A stretch of 64,000 nt of DNA from Calditrichia bacterium (GTDB lineage: Bacteria; Calditrichota; Calditrichia; RBG-13-44-9; J075), in NCBI GenBank assembly GCA_020635015.1, contig JACKAP010000001.1, forward strand, positions 719,189 to 783,188, written 5' to 3'. The position numbers were made by a program, and so were the translations under genes. The notes below the pieces were generated by a model. The model did no database searches and was not told the origin of the DNA. It saw only the letters and a list, made by a program, of their open reading frames with translations. This document shows, one piece after another, positions 45,156-57,900 of the stretch (positions within the stretch are counted from its first letter, which is position 1; every line of letters begins with the position of its first letter).

Positions 45156-45311
45156 AGAACCGACTTCCCCAATTGATAACCTTTTCCGGTGACATCGCTG
45201 CCGCTGTCCTTAACTATCGGGCGGTACAGGCGATGCAGCATAAAACAATGCTTTGCTTGAGTCAAATTGCCAAGCTTATCTTTAGCCCTCCGTCCTCCGT
45301 CCTCCGCCCTT

Positions 45312-45344
45312 TAAAAAAAAGGCCGCCCCAAATGGAGCGGCCTT
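45312..45344 (-). terminator. Intrinsic terminator of the porin gene
   Basis: On the minus strand, AAGGCCGC-loop-GCGGCCTT is followed by a run of eight T. It stands 30 bases beyond the end of the full porin frame (45374), which supports 45374 as the original gene end. Confidence 0.85.
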
Positions 45345-45373
45345 GCGGGAACGAGCGTTGTCTGCCGTGTTGA

Positions 45374-45844
45374 TCAACGGCCAAAGCGATTGATCCGGAA
45401 GCCGGTGCGGATCACATAAAATGATCCGCTTTCGACACCGTAGATATAACCCTGGTTGTCGCTCAGGTCATAGTAATCGATGTCGAAGGTAAAGCCGAAA
45501 GCGCTGCTGAAGCTGTATTCCGCCCCGATCCGCAGGTTCAGATAGTCGTAATCGAGGTCGGAGTAAGTGCTGACCACACTATAATCGTATTGCGCAGCGT
45601 GGATTAACTCTTCCGCAGCCAGCCGTTCCGGTGTCACCGGCATGTCGATGGGGTCAAATGCCGCCTCGCTGTGGCTGAACGTGCCGTTCAGGTTCACCGC
45701 GAGTTTGGGACTTGCTTGATAGAACAGATTCGCCGAGAGGATCTGAGCTTTGCTCTCATAGTCGGTTTCGGCATAGAGCGAGCCGAAATGCAGGACGGGA
45801 GGTTGGGTCGCTGAGGCACCACCGGTGCCTAAAAGGTGCGCCGC
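45374..45844 (-). pseudogene. 3' part of the MtrB/PioB-like porin, beyond an in-frame TGA
   Basis: This stretch continues in exactly the same frame as the porin gene: 156 codons with no further stop after the TGA at 45845-45847. It encodes alternating beta-strand sequence (LYAETDYESK, AVNLNGTFSHSE, YLNLRIGAEYSF) and ends in a typical barrel C-terminus, VIRTGFRINRFGR. Because the frame is unchanged, this is a nonsense codon, not a frameshift. It is read only if the TGA is an assembly error, is suppressed or is recoded. Confidence 0.8.
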
Positions 45845-47623
45845 TCAGCCATCCATCATGGCGAACGCTGCAATGCCGTTCTGGGTTTGGAAGAGATAGG
45901 AATAACTGCTGAAGATGCTCAGCCGGTCGCTGGGCATCAGGTTCAGCGCCAGGCGCGGCTGGTAGCGGGTGCGTTTGTAATCCAGCTCCGGCGCATCGGA
46001 ATTGGTGCCGATCTGCCCGCTGACGCCCGCGGTTAAATTCACTTTGGTATTGGGCCGGAACGTCAGCTCCAGGGTGCCGCCGTTGACCGCCGAAGGCAGA
46101 CTGGTGATGTCGCCGTAGCGGATGTCGTCGCGTTGATAATAATATACCGCCGGAGTGCCGGGCACCGGGGTAAGGCTGTCAGGTCCGGAGCGGCCGTAAC
46201 GCTCGAACATCTGGTTATAAGGAGCGAACGGGTTGTCGATGTTCTCAAAATAATAGCGCAGATGGCCGTTGAACTTACTGGTGGGACGGTATTTTACATC
46301 TCCCTGCAGCCGCAGCGTGTTGGTCTTGTCTTTGGCATCGAAGAAGGGATAATCGTCCCGTTCCTTGCTGCTGTACCTTCCCAATAGTGAAAGCCGGTAG
46401 CGCCGGGTAGGCTGGTAAAGAAACTCCAGGTCGCCGCGGGTCTCCGTGCGGGTGTAGCTGGAATAGCGGGTATAATCGAAATCGATATCCCCGGCCGGCC
46501 GGCCGTTGCGCCATGCCGGCAGATCGACATCTACCGCATCGTTCTCATAACGGCCGTAATAACCGCTGGCGATCAGCTTGGTCTTGGGGAAGAAGGGATA
46601 AGCGAATTTCACATTACCGTAAGTGCCGCTGATCTTGCGGTCGCCGCTGACCGTCACATTGGGATCATTCAGGTCATTGGTGTTCTCCGCAGTGTAGCTG
46701 ACAAACTGTCCCAGCAGAGTGCCCTCGCTGATTTTGGCGCGAGCTTTCAGAGTATGGGAGAGCTTTTTGGTCTCCGGATAGAGGTTAAGGGGCACATATT
46801 CGCCGGAGAAAATATTCCGCGAGGCAAATTCATCGTCGGAGCTGCCGTTTACCGGATGCTGGGCGGAATCGTAGAAGGCTTCATAGGTACCCACATCGGA
46901 TTTAAACTGGCGGTACTGGGCCTGGTAGCTCAGCACCAGTTTACCCAGTTCCGCTTCCAGCCCGCCGGCCACGGTGTGGGACTGCCGCTCCAGGTCGATC
47001 TTGCGCGACTGCAGATGGCAGGTAGCGCAGTGCATGATCTGGGTTTGCTGATCCTGACCTTTCTCGATAATGCTGCGATGGCTGGCCAGCAGTTTGATGT
47101 TCTTCATCCCCGGGATCTTCAGCGCCAGGTCGGTGGTGATCTCCTGGCGGCGATAACCGAGGTCGCTGTTATCCGCGTCGAAGAGGAGTTCGCTGGTGAG
47201 CATCTTACCGCCGGGGGTGAGGCCCTGGTTGTCGCCCGCTTCCCGGGCCACCAGGTTCCGCATCAGGTCGATCTGGTTGCGGCGGTAAAATGAGTTGTAG
47301 GCGACGGAGCCGTTGAATAAGCCGCCAAAATCGCCGCCCAATTTTAGCGACATCCGCTTGGGATCATAAAAATGACCCGCAACATTCAGCCGGTTCTGTC
47401 CTTGCAGGCGCTGCCAGTTCAGCCGGAATTCCGGCATGAACCCGTCTTCTCCCCGATCAAATTCCGCAACCCGCAGGGTATAGTCTTCCAGCCCGGTATA
47501 GTGACTGCCAAACCAGAGCGACCAGCGGGTGGTGGCATCCTGCGCCGGTAAAGAGAAAGAGAGGAGAAGACAGCAGAACAGCAGAGCAGACGCCGGCAGA
47601 ACACGTGAAAATAGGTATCGCAT
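45845..47623 (-). CDS. MtrB/PioB-like decaheme-associated outer-membrane beta-barrel (stops early)
   Basis: The 592-residue frame has a signal peptide (1-27, ending LPAQ) and many amphipathic beta strands, as in MtrB/PioB porins that sheath an MtrA-type decaheme cytochrome. With the in-frame continuation to 45374 the protein would be 749 residues, the usual size of the family. Unusually, a CXXCH haem motif, HCATCH (Cys199, Cys202, His203), lies in a probable periplasmic loop. AAGGAG is 8 bases before the ATG, and the gene follows the decaheme cytochrome by 15 bases. Without the last strands the barrel should not close. Confidence 0.8.
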   Translation of the reverse strand: MRYLFSRVLPASALLFCCLLLSFSLPAQDATTRWSLWFGSHYTGLEDYTLRVAEFDRGEDGFMPEFRLNWQRLQGQNRLNVAGHFYDPKRMSLKLGGDFGGLFNGSVAYNSFYRRNQIDLMRNLVAREAGDNQGLTPGGKMLTSELLFDADNSDLGYRRQEITTDLALKIPGMKNIKLLASHRSIIEKGQDQQTQIMHCATCHLQSRKIDLERQSHTVAGGLEAELGKLVLSYQAQYRQFKSDVGTYEAFYDSAQHPVNGSSDDEFASRNIFSGEYVPLNLYPETKKLSHTLKARAKISEGTLLGQFVSYTAENTNDLNDPNVTVSGDRKISGTYGNVKFAYPFFPKTKLIASGYYGRYENDAVDVDLPAWRNGRPAGDIDFDYTRYSSYTRTETRGDLEFLYQPTRRYRLSLLGRYSSKERDDYPFFDAKDKTNTLRLQGDVKYRPTSKFNGHLRYYFENIDNPFAPYNQMFERYGRSGPDSLTPVPGTPAVYYYQRDDIRYGDITSLPSAVNGGTLELTFRPNTKVNLTAGVSGQIGTNSDAPELDYKRTRYQPRLALNLMPSDRLSIFSSYSYLFQTQNGIAAFAMMDG

Positions 47624-47638
47624 CTTCTGTCTCCTTGG

Positions 47639-48595
47639 TTATCGCGTTAGTGAACCGCCCTGGCTGGTGATCCCCTGGGAAGGCAGATCCGAGCCGTGGA
47701 CTTGTGAGTGGCACTGAGTGCAATTGGTGGTCATGGCCGCTTTCCAGGAATCCAGCTGCGAGGTAAACGCGCCGCGTTCCGGGTTGAGCGGAGGGGTGAA
47801 TTCCCCGTCATAACCGGTGATGGAAGTGTGGAAGTGCATCGAATGGCAGTTGAGGCACAATGCCGGTTCGTTCTGCACCAGCAGGTTGTTGGCCACTGCG
47901 CCGTGCGCGTTGTGGCAGATCCCGCAATCCTCATTGACCGGATCGTGTTCATACACGAAGGGCCCTTCATGCTGGGGATGGCAGGAGAGACACAGCTCGC
48001 GGTTCTCTCCGGTGACGGCGAATTGGTTGATATCGCCGTGCGGATTATGGCAGCTCTGGCAATCCATCACCCCTTCCAATACCGGGTGGTGGGAGGGGAG
48101 CCGCAGTTGTGCCGCCACTTCGCTGTGACAGTCGAGGCATAGTGCCTGGCCCTGCCGCTTCAGCAGATTGTCGGCATTGCCGTGCACGGCGTGGCAGTCG
48201 CTGCAGCCGTCGGCCACCTCGTGGTGGGCATTGCCGCTAACCGCCTGGAATTGCCCTCCGTTATGGCAATCCAGACAGCGGTTTTCCGCCACGCTGGAAT
48301 ATTCCGTGGCCGGGTTATACATGGTTTCCTCGCCGCCCTCATCTTCGTGGAGAGCGCCGGGACCGTGGCAGGATTCACAGACAAAACCGGGCGTTTCGGC
48401 GTTCAGCATATGTACATTCATGCGAAACGTCGCCGCCACCTCGTCGTGGCAATCCAGGCAGGCTTCATCACCGATCATGCTGACTTTCTCATCATTTTGC
48501 GACAAGACTGGCATCGACCCGATCAGAAGCACCGCAAGCATTGCGACGAGTGCTGTGAACAACGGTCCGCGAATTCCGGATGTGTCACTCGTCAT
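47639..48595 (-). CDS. MtrA/DmsE-like decaheme c-type cytochrome
   Basis: The ATG at 48595 has AAAGGAG 7 bases upstream. The 318-residue protein has a signal/anchor segment (~12-33) and exactly ten CXXCH motifs (CLDCH, CESCH, CLDCH, CSDCH, CLDCH, CQSCH, CLSCH, CGICH, CLNCH, CTQCH). This is the MtrA/DmsE/PioA pattern with extra His residues between hemes as distal ligands. Together with the porin it forms an electron conduit across the outer membrane. No MtrC-like surface cytochrome or inner-membrane quinol dehydrogenase is in the window. Confidence 0.93.
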   Translation of the reverse strand: MTSDTSGIRGPLFTALVAMLAVLLIGSMPVLSQNDEKVSMIGDEACLDCHDEVAATFRMNVHMLNAETPGFVCESCHGPGALHEDEGGEETMYNPATEYSSVAENRCLDCHNGGQFQAVSGNAHHEVADGCSDCHAVHGNADNLLKRQGQALCLDCHSEVAAQLRLPSHHPVLEGVMDCQSCHNPHGDINQFAVTGENRELCLSCHPQHEGPFVYEHDPVNEDCGICHNAHGAVANNLLVQNEPALCLNCHSMHFHTSITGYDGEFTPPLNPERGAFTSQLDSWKAAMTTNCTQCHSQVHGSDLPSQGITSQGGSLTR

Positions 48596-48816
48596 AAATC
48601 GGTCTCCTTTGGTGTTTGGGATGAATCGTTCAACCGCTTGCATCGTTCCCGTGCTTCATTTAAAGCCGGTACCTACTTCAAAATGGATGCCGATCTCGTA
48701 ACTTCATGAATTACAATGAGATGAGTTTCTGTTGATTGGAATAGGGGAGTGTTTCATCAAGAAACAGATCAACAGGTTTGTCACTTAGTGTTCTGTTTTT
48801 TAATGAATTGAGTGAT

Positions 48817-48850
48817 TGAAACATAATGTTCCCGGTGAAACATTGTGTTC
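48817..48850. promoter_or_regulatory. Candidate operator repeats in the divergent cytochrome/YHS-thioredoxin region
   Basis: Two near-identical 15-base blocks, TGAAACATAATGTTC (48817-48831) and TGAAACATTGTGTTC (48836-48850), lie 19 bases apart. Each has dyad symmetry around AACAT-ATGTT. They sit between the divergently transcribed cytochrome and YHS-thioredoxin genes and could bind a redox or oxygen regulator. No other elements were found in this 306-base gap. Confidence 0.4.
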
Positions 48851-48901
48851 GGTTCATTAAGTATCGATAAATGAATCATATGAAATGAGCGGTTCCGTAA
48901 C

Positions 48902-49618
48902 ATGCAAAACCGCCTCTGCCGATCCCAGCTTTCTCCATCGCCTTATTCTCTCATCACCCCCTTAAAGTTGTTGCTGTTCCTACTGGCCTTAACACCCTTG
49001 TTCGCGGCGCAAGACGCCAAAAAGTTACCCGACAGGGCGCTGTGCGTGGTGTGTGCCCTGAAAGGGGAAACTGAAGCGGAGAAAGTACGTGCTTCCAGCG
49101 ATTATAATGGAAATACCTATTACTTTTGCGCCGAAGGCTGTAAAAGCGAGTTTGAGCAGGATCCCACCGCTTATCTGCCCCCGATGCTTCCGAGACCAGC
49201 GCCAGCGGTGGTGATGGAGACCCTCGACAGTCGTGATGCTACCTTGCAGGATTATGCCGGAAAACTGATATTGCTGGACTTTTGGGCCAGTTGGTGCGCC
49301 CCCTGCCTGAAGGCGATGCCGGATCTCCAGGCATTTTATGAGCTTCACCAAAGCCGGGATTTTGTGGTGCTGGGGGTTTCCATCGATGAAGGGAAAGGGA
49401 GCCTGGAGAAGATCGAAAAGGTGCGCCGGAAACGCGGCATCACCTACCCGTTGCTCTGGGATGCGAAAGTCGCCCCGGCCTGGAACGCCTTCAAGGTCAA
49501 AGCAATCCCGGCCATGTTCCTGATCGATCCGCAAGGGCAGATCGTTGCGCAATGGACCGGCAAGTTCGATCACCGCGAGGTGCTTGCGGAGGTGAAGCGG
49601 CGGTTGAAGGAGAATTAA
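48902..49618 (+). CDS. Exported YHS-domain/TlpA-like thioredoxin fusion
   Basis: The 238-residue protein has a signal peptide (~18-37). A YHS-like metal-binding domain (~45-95) has CVVC and CAEGCKSEFEQDP cysteine pairs. A TlpA/ResA-type thioredoxin domain (~105-238) has the active site WASWCAPC and the cis-proline segment KAIPAMFLID. Such proteins reduce apocytochrome cysteines or handle copper in the periplasm. Its place opposite the decaheme cytochrome gene suggests a role in haem attachment or metal handling for that conduit. The ribosome site is weak. Confidence 0.88.
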   Translation: MQNRLCRSQLSPSPYSLITPLKLLLFLLALTPLFAAQDAKKLPDRALCVVCALKGETEAEKVRASSDYNGNTYYFCAEGCKSEFEQDPTAYLPPMLPRPAPAVVMETLDSRDATLQDYAGKLILLDFWASWCAPCLKAMPDLQAFYELHQSRDFVVLGVSIDEGKGSLEKIEKVRRKRGITYPLLWDAKVAPAWNAFKVKAIPAMFLIDPQGQIVAQWTGKFDHREVLAEVKRRLKEN

Positions 49619-49698
49619 AAAACCGTTTAACACTGTATCAATCTGCGAAAATCTGTCAAATCTGTGTAAATCTGCGTGCAATTATTTCTGCCCAACGA

Positions 49699-51423
49699 TC
49701 ACCGAATCTCCAGCAATTCGATCTGAAAAATCATCACCGAATTGGGCGGAATTTTCCCGCTGCTCCCTTCCTGGTTGCCGTATCCCAGCTGTGGCGGAAT
49801 ATAGACTTCCCAGAGCGCCCCGGGCTGCATGCGTTCCAGCGCTTCCTTGAAGCCGGGCACAAAGCTGGCCGGAGTGCCCTCGGTGGGCTGGTTGCCGTCG
49901 TAGGTATTCCACAGCGGGGTGCCGTCGCTCAGGCTGCCTTTAAAATGCAGTGATATCGTTTCGTTGGATTGGGGCGAGCGTCCGCTGCCCTGGCGTAGCA
50001 CCTTGTACTGCAGGCCGCTGGGGAGGGTAACCACCCCCGGTTTGCGGCCGTTCTCGGAGAGGAAGTTGATGCTCTTCAGCATGTTCGATGCCGGTGGGGC
50101 CAGCGACTTCAGGCCGGTGGTGCTGGTTTGCGCTGCGGCCAGCTTTTCGTCGCAGGCTTTTTGCTGTGCCATCGCGTAGCTGTCCAGGGGCTTGACCTGC
50201 AGGGCAGCGGTGTACTTGTCGCGTGCGTCCTGGTAGTTACCCTGGTTGAACAAGTTGTCTCCCGCGCTGACCAGGTTGCGGTAGCTGTTGTTGGTCGCCA
50301 TCTGCTGCACCAGTTTCCCCGGATCCACCGCGGTCGGCAATGCCGGCGGTTCATAAATAAAGCCCATATAAATCTTGTAGCCGACCCACAGGAACATAAG
50401 CAGTCCCCCGACCCAGGAGAACGAGGGGAGGGAAAACCGCCTTGCCGGTTTGTGAGTATTTTTGCGCTGTTTATCGAGCTGAACCAGGGTTTCCGGATCG
50501 ACCACCTCGGTGCCGGCAAGTTGGGTTTTCTTCACTTCTTTTTGAATCGTCCCGGTCTTTACATTGCCGAGCACTTTTTCCAGCGCCTCCCTCAGCTCAT
50601 CGGCGCTGGCGTAGCGTTTGGCGGGCTTCTTCTCCAGCGCTTTCAGGATGGCCTGCTCCAGGCCGGCGGGAAGATCCTTGCGAAATTTCGTGGGTTTGGG
50701 AGGGGCTTCGTTGACGTGCTTATAGAGGTAGCCGCCCGGCGTCTCCGATTGGTACGGCGCCCGCCCGGTCAGCATCAGGTAAAAGATCAATCCCAGGGTG
50801 TATAGATCCGAGCGGTGATCCATCGGTTCCCCCCCGGCCTGCTCCGGGGAGAGGAATTCCGGGGTGCCGATGATCATCCCGGTCTGGGTCATCCGGCTGT
50901 CCCCCTGAGCCCGGGCAATGCCGAAGTCGAGCAGCTTGATCTGCGGGCCGGCGCTGCTGTCCTGAACCAAAATATTATCCGGCTTGAGATCGCGGTGGAT
51001 AATCCCCTTCTCGTGCACCGCAGCCAGGGCGGCGCACATTTGCCCGGCGAGCTTACGGAAGAGCCACAGCGGCATGCCCGAGGTGTGCTGTTCGATGACC
51101 TCGGTCAGCGATTCACCCTCCACAAACTCCATCGCCATATAGACCAGGCCTTCTTCAGATTCCCCGGCGTCGAGGATCTGCACCGCATTGGGATGGCGCA
51201 CCCGGCTGGCGTTTTTTACCTCCATCAGAAAACGCTCCCGGAAATTGCGGTCGCGCCCCAGCTCCGGGCGGATCACCTTCAGGGCCACAGTCTGGTCCAT
51301 AAATGTCTGGTGGGCCTTATACACGCTGCCCATCCCGCCTTCGCCGATTTTACCCAGGATGCGGTAGCGTTTCATCAAGGTTTGGCCGATCAGCGGATCG
51401 TTTGCCGGATTTTGCTTGTTCAT
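49699..51423 (-). CDS. Hanks-type Ser/Thr protein kinase fused to an extracytoplasmic TPR and FKBP prolyl isomerase
   Basis: The 574-residue protein has a kinase domain (~20-285): P-loop GEGGMGSVYKAH (27-38), Lys49, HRDLKPDN (143-150, catalytic Asp145), DFG (166-168) and GTPEFLSPEQ. A linker follows, then one TM segment (~336-357), a TPR-like pair of helices (~385-425) and a complete FKBP-type PPIase domain (~465-574: SGLQYKVLRQGSG, SLHFKGSLSDGTPLWNTY, FVPGFKEALERMQPGALWEVYIPPQLGYG). The kinase would face the cytoplasm and the FKBP the periplasm, suggesting a sensor of envelope protein folding. AAGGAA is 10 bases before the ATG. Confidence 0.93.
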   Translation of the reverse strand: MNKQNPANDPLIGQTLMKRYRILGKIGEGGMGSVYKAHQTFMDQTVALKVIRPELGRDRNFRERFLMEVKNASRVRHPNAVQILDAGESEEGLVYMAMEFVEGESLTEVIEQHTSGMPLWLFRKLAGQMCAALAAVHEKGIIHRDLKPDNILVQDSSAGPQIKLLDFGIARAQGDSRMTQTGMIIGTPEFLSPEQAGGEPMDHRSDLYTLGLIFYLMLTGRAPYQSETPGGYLYKHVNEAPPKPTKFRKDLPAGLEQAILKALEKKPAKRYASADELREALEKVLGNVKTGTIQKEVKKTQLAGTEVVDPETLVQLDKQRKNTHKPARRFSLPSFSWVGGLLMFLWVGYKIYMGFIYEPPALPTAVDPGKLVQQMATNNSYRNLVSAGDNLFNQGNYQDARDKYTAALQVKPLDSYAMAQQKACDEKLAAAQTSTTGLKSLAPPASNMLKSINFLSENGRKPGVVTLPSGLQYKVLRQGSGRSPQSNETISLHFKGSLSDGTPLWNTYDGNQPTEGTPASFVPGFKEALERMQPGALWEVYIPPQLGYGNQEGSSGKIPPNSVMIFQIELLEIR

Positions 51424-51667
51424 TGTGTTTCAATTCCTTCTGATAATGACATCATACGCTTGTCGGCATGGTCGCTGCCGATCTTATCCACAATATCGGC
51501 AAATATAACATTTTTTTACACGGAAAAACATCTATTTCATGGGACACTTTGATGAACAGCGTGTTGTTTTCTTTTCCCACCACTGAAGTGTGGGCTTGGT
51601 TTGTATCTGCGAGGTAAAAACAAGGAATGCGGATGAAATCATGATTATTTAGGGCTGCTTCCCCCAT

Positions 51668-51708
51668 AAAAAAACCGGGGCGCAGTGTCGTTTACTGCGC
51701 CCCGGTTT
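51668..51708 (-). terminator. Intrinsic terminator of tRNA-Asp
   Basis: On the minus strand, CCGGGGCGCAGT-AAACGAC-ACTGCGCCCCGG (12-bp stem) is followed by TTTTTTTA, starting 6 bases after the tRNA 3' end. Confidence 0.9.
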
Positions 51709-51714
51709 CATTAG

Positions 51715-51788
<74 letters not shown>

Positions 51789-51808
51789 TGATCGTTCAAA
51801 GCGGCACA

Positions 51809-51837
51809 AATATATATTGGCCGCTATTGAAAATCAA
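51809..51837 (-). promoter_or_regulatory. Promoter of tRNA-Asp
   Basis: On the minus strand, TTGATT (51832-51837) and TATATT (51809-51814) are spaced by exactly 17 bases. This places the start site about 13 bases before the mature tRNA. Confidence 0.7.
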
Positions 51838-51857
51838 GTGTTTTTTAAGGAAAAGAA

Positions 51858-54515
<2,658 letters not shown>

Positions 54516-54701
54516 TGGGCCTCGCTTAAGATTGCTTTGGGTTCAAACCGAAAATATCGGCATAGCAGACCGGCAAATTCAACAGAATTAAAAAGATTTC
54601 CGGGCCGATAAAATAGAAAAGCTAGGCAGGATTTACAACAAATTTGTGGGAATCAGCACAGGGAGGCAATTTTGTTTTAGAGCAATATCAGGGAACATAA
54701 C

Positions 54702-54886
54702 TTCATAGAACGCGGATGACGCGGATTTTCACGGATTTTTTTATGATGCTTCGCGTAAAATCGTCACGGATTTAAGAGTAACGCAAGACTGCCATACCGA
54801 TCACGGATATGTTTAAATGCGAAATGTGTTTGTCTTCACTTTAAATCATTCATCCGCGAAAATCCGCGTCATCCGCGTTCTATGAA
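54702..54886. repeat. Inverted repeat with perfect 28 bp arms
   Basis: The left arm (54702-54729), starting TTCATAGAACGCGGATGACG, and the right arm (54859-54886) are exact reverse complements, enclosing ~130 bp. An extra fragment of the same word follows at 54893-54920, next to the RND permease stop. The 418-base gap upstream of this permease's 3' end holds nothing else recognisable. Confidence 0.9.
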
Positions 54887-54933
54887 ATGCTGTGTTCTAG
54901 CGCGTCATCCGCGTTCTATTCTCTTTCGATTCG

Positions 54934-57900
54934 TTACTTTTCCATCTCCACTGCCACCTCGCCTTTGCGGCCGCGGAACCAGCTGGCGATATTGCCGAAA
55001 TAGAGCGCCATGTCGTCGAACAGGGTGTAGAATACCGGCACCACCAGCAGGGTCAGCATGGTGCCGGTCAGCATGCCGCCGATCAGCGCCCGGCCCATCG
55101 GGGCGTAGGGCATGCCGATCAGGCTGGCGTTGCCCAGGGCCATCGGGATCAGCCCGCCGATGGTGGTGAAGCTGGTCATCAGGATCGGGCGGAAGCGGTT
55201 CTGCCCCGCCTCCAGGATCGCCTCCCGGCGGCTGAGCCCCTCCAGGCGCTTGCGGTTGATCATGTCGATCAACACAATTCCATTGTTGACGATCACCCCG
55301 ATCAGGATGATGATCCCGATCACCGCCATGATGTCGATCGGGGTCTTGGTGATAAACAGCAGCAGATAAGCCCCGAAGAAGGCCAGGGGGATGGTGAACA
55401 GGATCGGGATCGGCAGCAGCACCGATTCAAACAGGATGGCCATCAGCAGATAGACCAGCACCACCGCCATAAACATCGCCATCACGAAGCTCTGGTTCTG
55501 CTGATCGAAGCGGCTGAAGCGCGATCCTTTCTGCCAGTTATAGCCGTAGGGCATGGTGAAGTCTTGCATCAACTGGTCGATCTGCCCGGAGATGCGCGGA
55601 AGATCGTCGGCGGTGGTTTTGGCTTTCACGGCCAGGAACGTTTTGCCGTTTTCGCGGGCGATCTGCCCAAAGCCTTTATCGATCGTAAAATCGGCGATGG
55701 CCGAGAGCGGGATGGCCTGACCCTGGTTGTTCACGAAGGTCATATTCTTGAGCTGCTCCAGGTTCTCCCGGTCTTCCTCGCGGTATTGCACCCGCACTTC
55801 CACTTCCTTGTCCTTGGCCTGGTAGCGGGGCAGGTTGAGGCCGCGCACTGCGTACATCAGGGTAAAGGCCACCTGGTTGGGGTTGATCCCGTTGCGGGTG
55901 ACGATCTCGCGATCCATCGAGATGCGGATCTCATCGGCGCCCGCCTCCCGGTCGGTCTCCACGCTGACCACGCCTTCGAGCAGACGCATGCGCCGCTCCA
56001 CCTCTTCCGCCAGTTCGGCCAGTTTGCCGGTATCGTCGCCGTAGAGGAGCACCGATACCGTGCCGTCCTCGCCCTGGGCCCCGCTGCCGTGCCACTGGGT
56101 GCGGAACTTCACCCCGGGTTTGAGCGGGATGCGGTCGCGCACATCTTCCAAAACTTCCTCGCGCGACATCGGCTTGTTAAGATCGATGCCCGTCACGCTG
56201 GCAAAGCCTTCATATACCACATCATACCACTGCTGCTTATCCGGCGGGGTCAGGAATACCCGCACCCGTCCGAATAATTTGCGGAAACCGGTGTCGATCG
56301 CCTTGATGCTGTAGGCTTCCTTGTGAGCGAGCAGCGTATCCTCTACCTCGCTGAAAAAGGCGTTGGCGTCATCGTCGGTAAAATTGCCCGGCAGGTCGAA
56401 GATCAGCCAGAAGTCGCTGATGTTGCCCCCGTCGCTGTCGCTCTGCGGGATGGCCGGCATCAGCACCCCGTAGGTGATGAAGATGATGGCGATGACCGCG
56501 ATGACCGTATTCATGCGATGATCCAGCGCCCGCCGGAGCATTCCCTGGTAATAGCTCTTGCTGCGGGCGATCAGCTTGCTGGCTTCGGTATATTTTTGTT
56601 TCGGCAGGTAGGCGGTGGCCAGGGGGATCAGCACCAGGGCCACGAAGAGAGAGCCGAGCAGGGCAAAAATGATCGGCAGTCCGATGCGCGACATGTAAAA
56701 CTTGAATCCGCCGATCTCATCCTCCATGAACAGGATCGAGGCGAAGATCGCCACCGTGGTCAGGGTGGCCATGATGATCGCCAGGTTGACCTCGCTGGCC
56801 CCGGAGATGGAGGCATCCCGGGCCGACTCGCCCATGGTGCGCCGGCGGTAGATGTTCTCCAGCACCACGATGCCGTTGTCCACCACCATGCCCACGCTGA
56901 TCATCAGTCCCATCATGGTGATGGTGTTGAGGGTCCAGCCGATGAAATAGATCACCATCAGCGAGATCAACACCGAAAGGGGGATGGCGATCATCATGAT
57001 CAGGGTCATGCGCAGGTTGCGCAGGAAGAACATCAGGATCAGGATGGCGAACACCCCGCCCCACAGGGCGGTATCGGTGAGGTTGTCGATCGAATCTTCG
57101 ATGAACTGCCCTTCCATGAACAGGATGTTGACGTCGGCTTTGGCAAGCATTGGGTGAGTTTGGAGTTGTTTTTCCAGCAGGCCGCGTACCTTGTGTCCCA
57201 TTTCTACCGAGTTCGCCAGCGATTCCTTCTGGATCTCCAGCAGCAGGGCTGGCTTGCCGTTGACCCGCTGGGTCCAGCGGCGTTCTTCTACGTCGTATTT
57301 TACTTCGGCGACATCCTCCACCCGCAGGCCAAACTCGTTGATCGGAAGCTTCTGGATCTGCTCCAGGTTGCGGAAGCGGGCGATGGAGCGCACGATGAAT
57401 TTTTTGTCGCCATCGTACACCCATCCGGAAGACATTGCGAAATTGTCGTCACGCAGGCTGTTGACCACCTCGAACATGTTCAGGCGGTGGGCCTTGACCT
57501 TGTCCTGGTCGATCAATATCTGGATGCTTTTCTCCTGGGCGCCCCAGATCTCAATGCTCGCGACCCCGTCAACCCGTTCCAGGGGCTGCTTGAGAAATTT
57601 TTCCACGATATAATAAGGATCTTCCACTTCCTCCGGGAGGGAGAGGGACATGAAGATGATCGGAGTATCGTTGCGCCCGAACTTGCGCAAATAATAGCGC
57701 TCAAAATCATCCGGCAGCTGGGCGCGGGCCCGTTCCATACGGTCGCGCAGCTGGTCGTAGGCCACATCCATATCCGTGCCCCCGGCAAACTCCAGCCAGG
57801 TCCAGCAGCCGTTGCTGTTGCTGTAGGTCTCCACCTTGCGCACTCCCGGGATGGTGCGCACCTGCTCTTCCACCGGCCGGGCAATCTGCTCTTCCACCTC

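Noticed and set aside
45374..45847. Frameshift in the porin gene
   Set aside because: Both parts are in the same frame (147 bases, 49 codons, between stop and the next start codon); only one TGA interrupts it, so it is a nonsense codon and not an indel.
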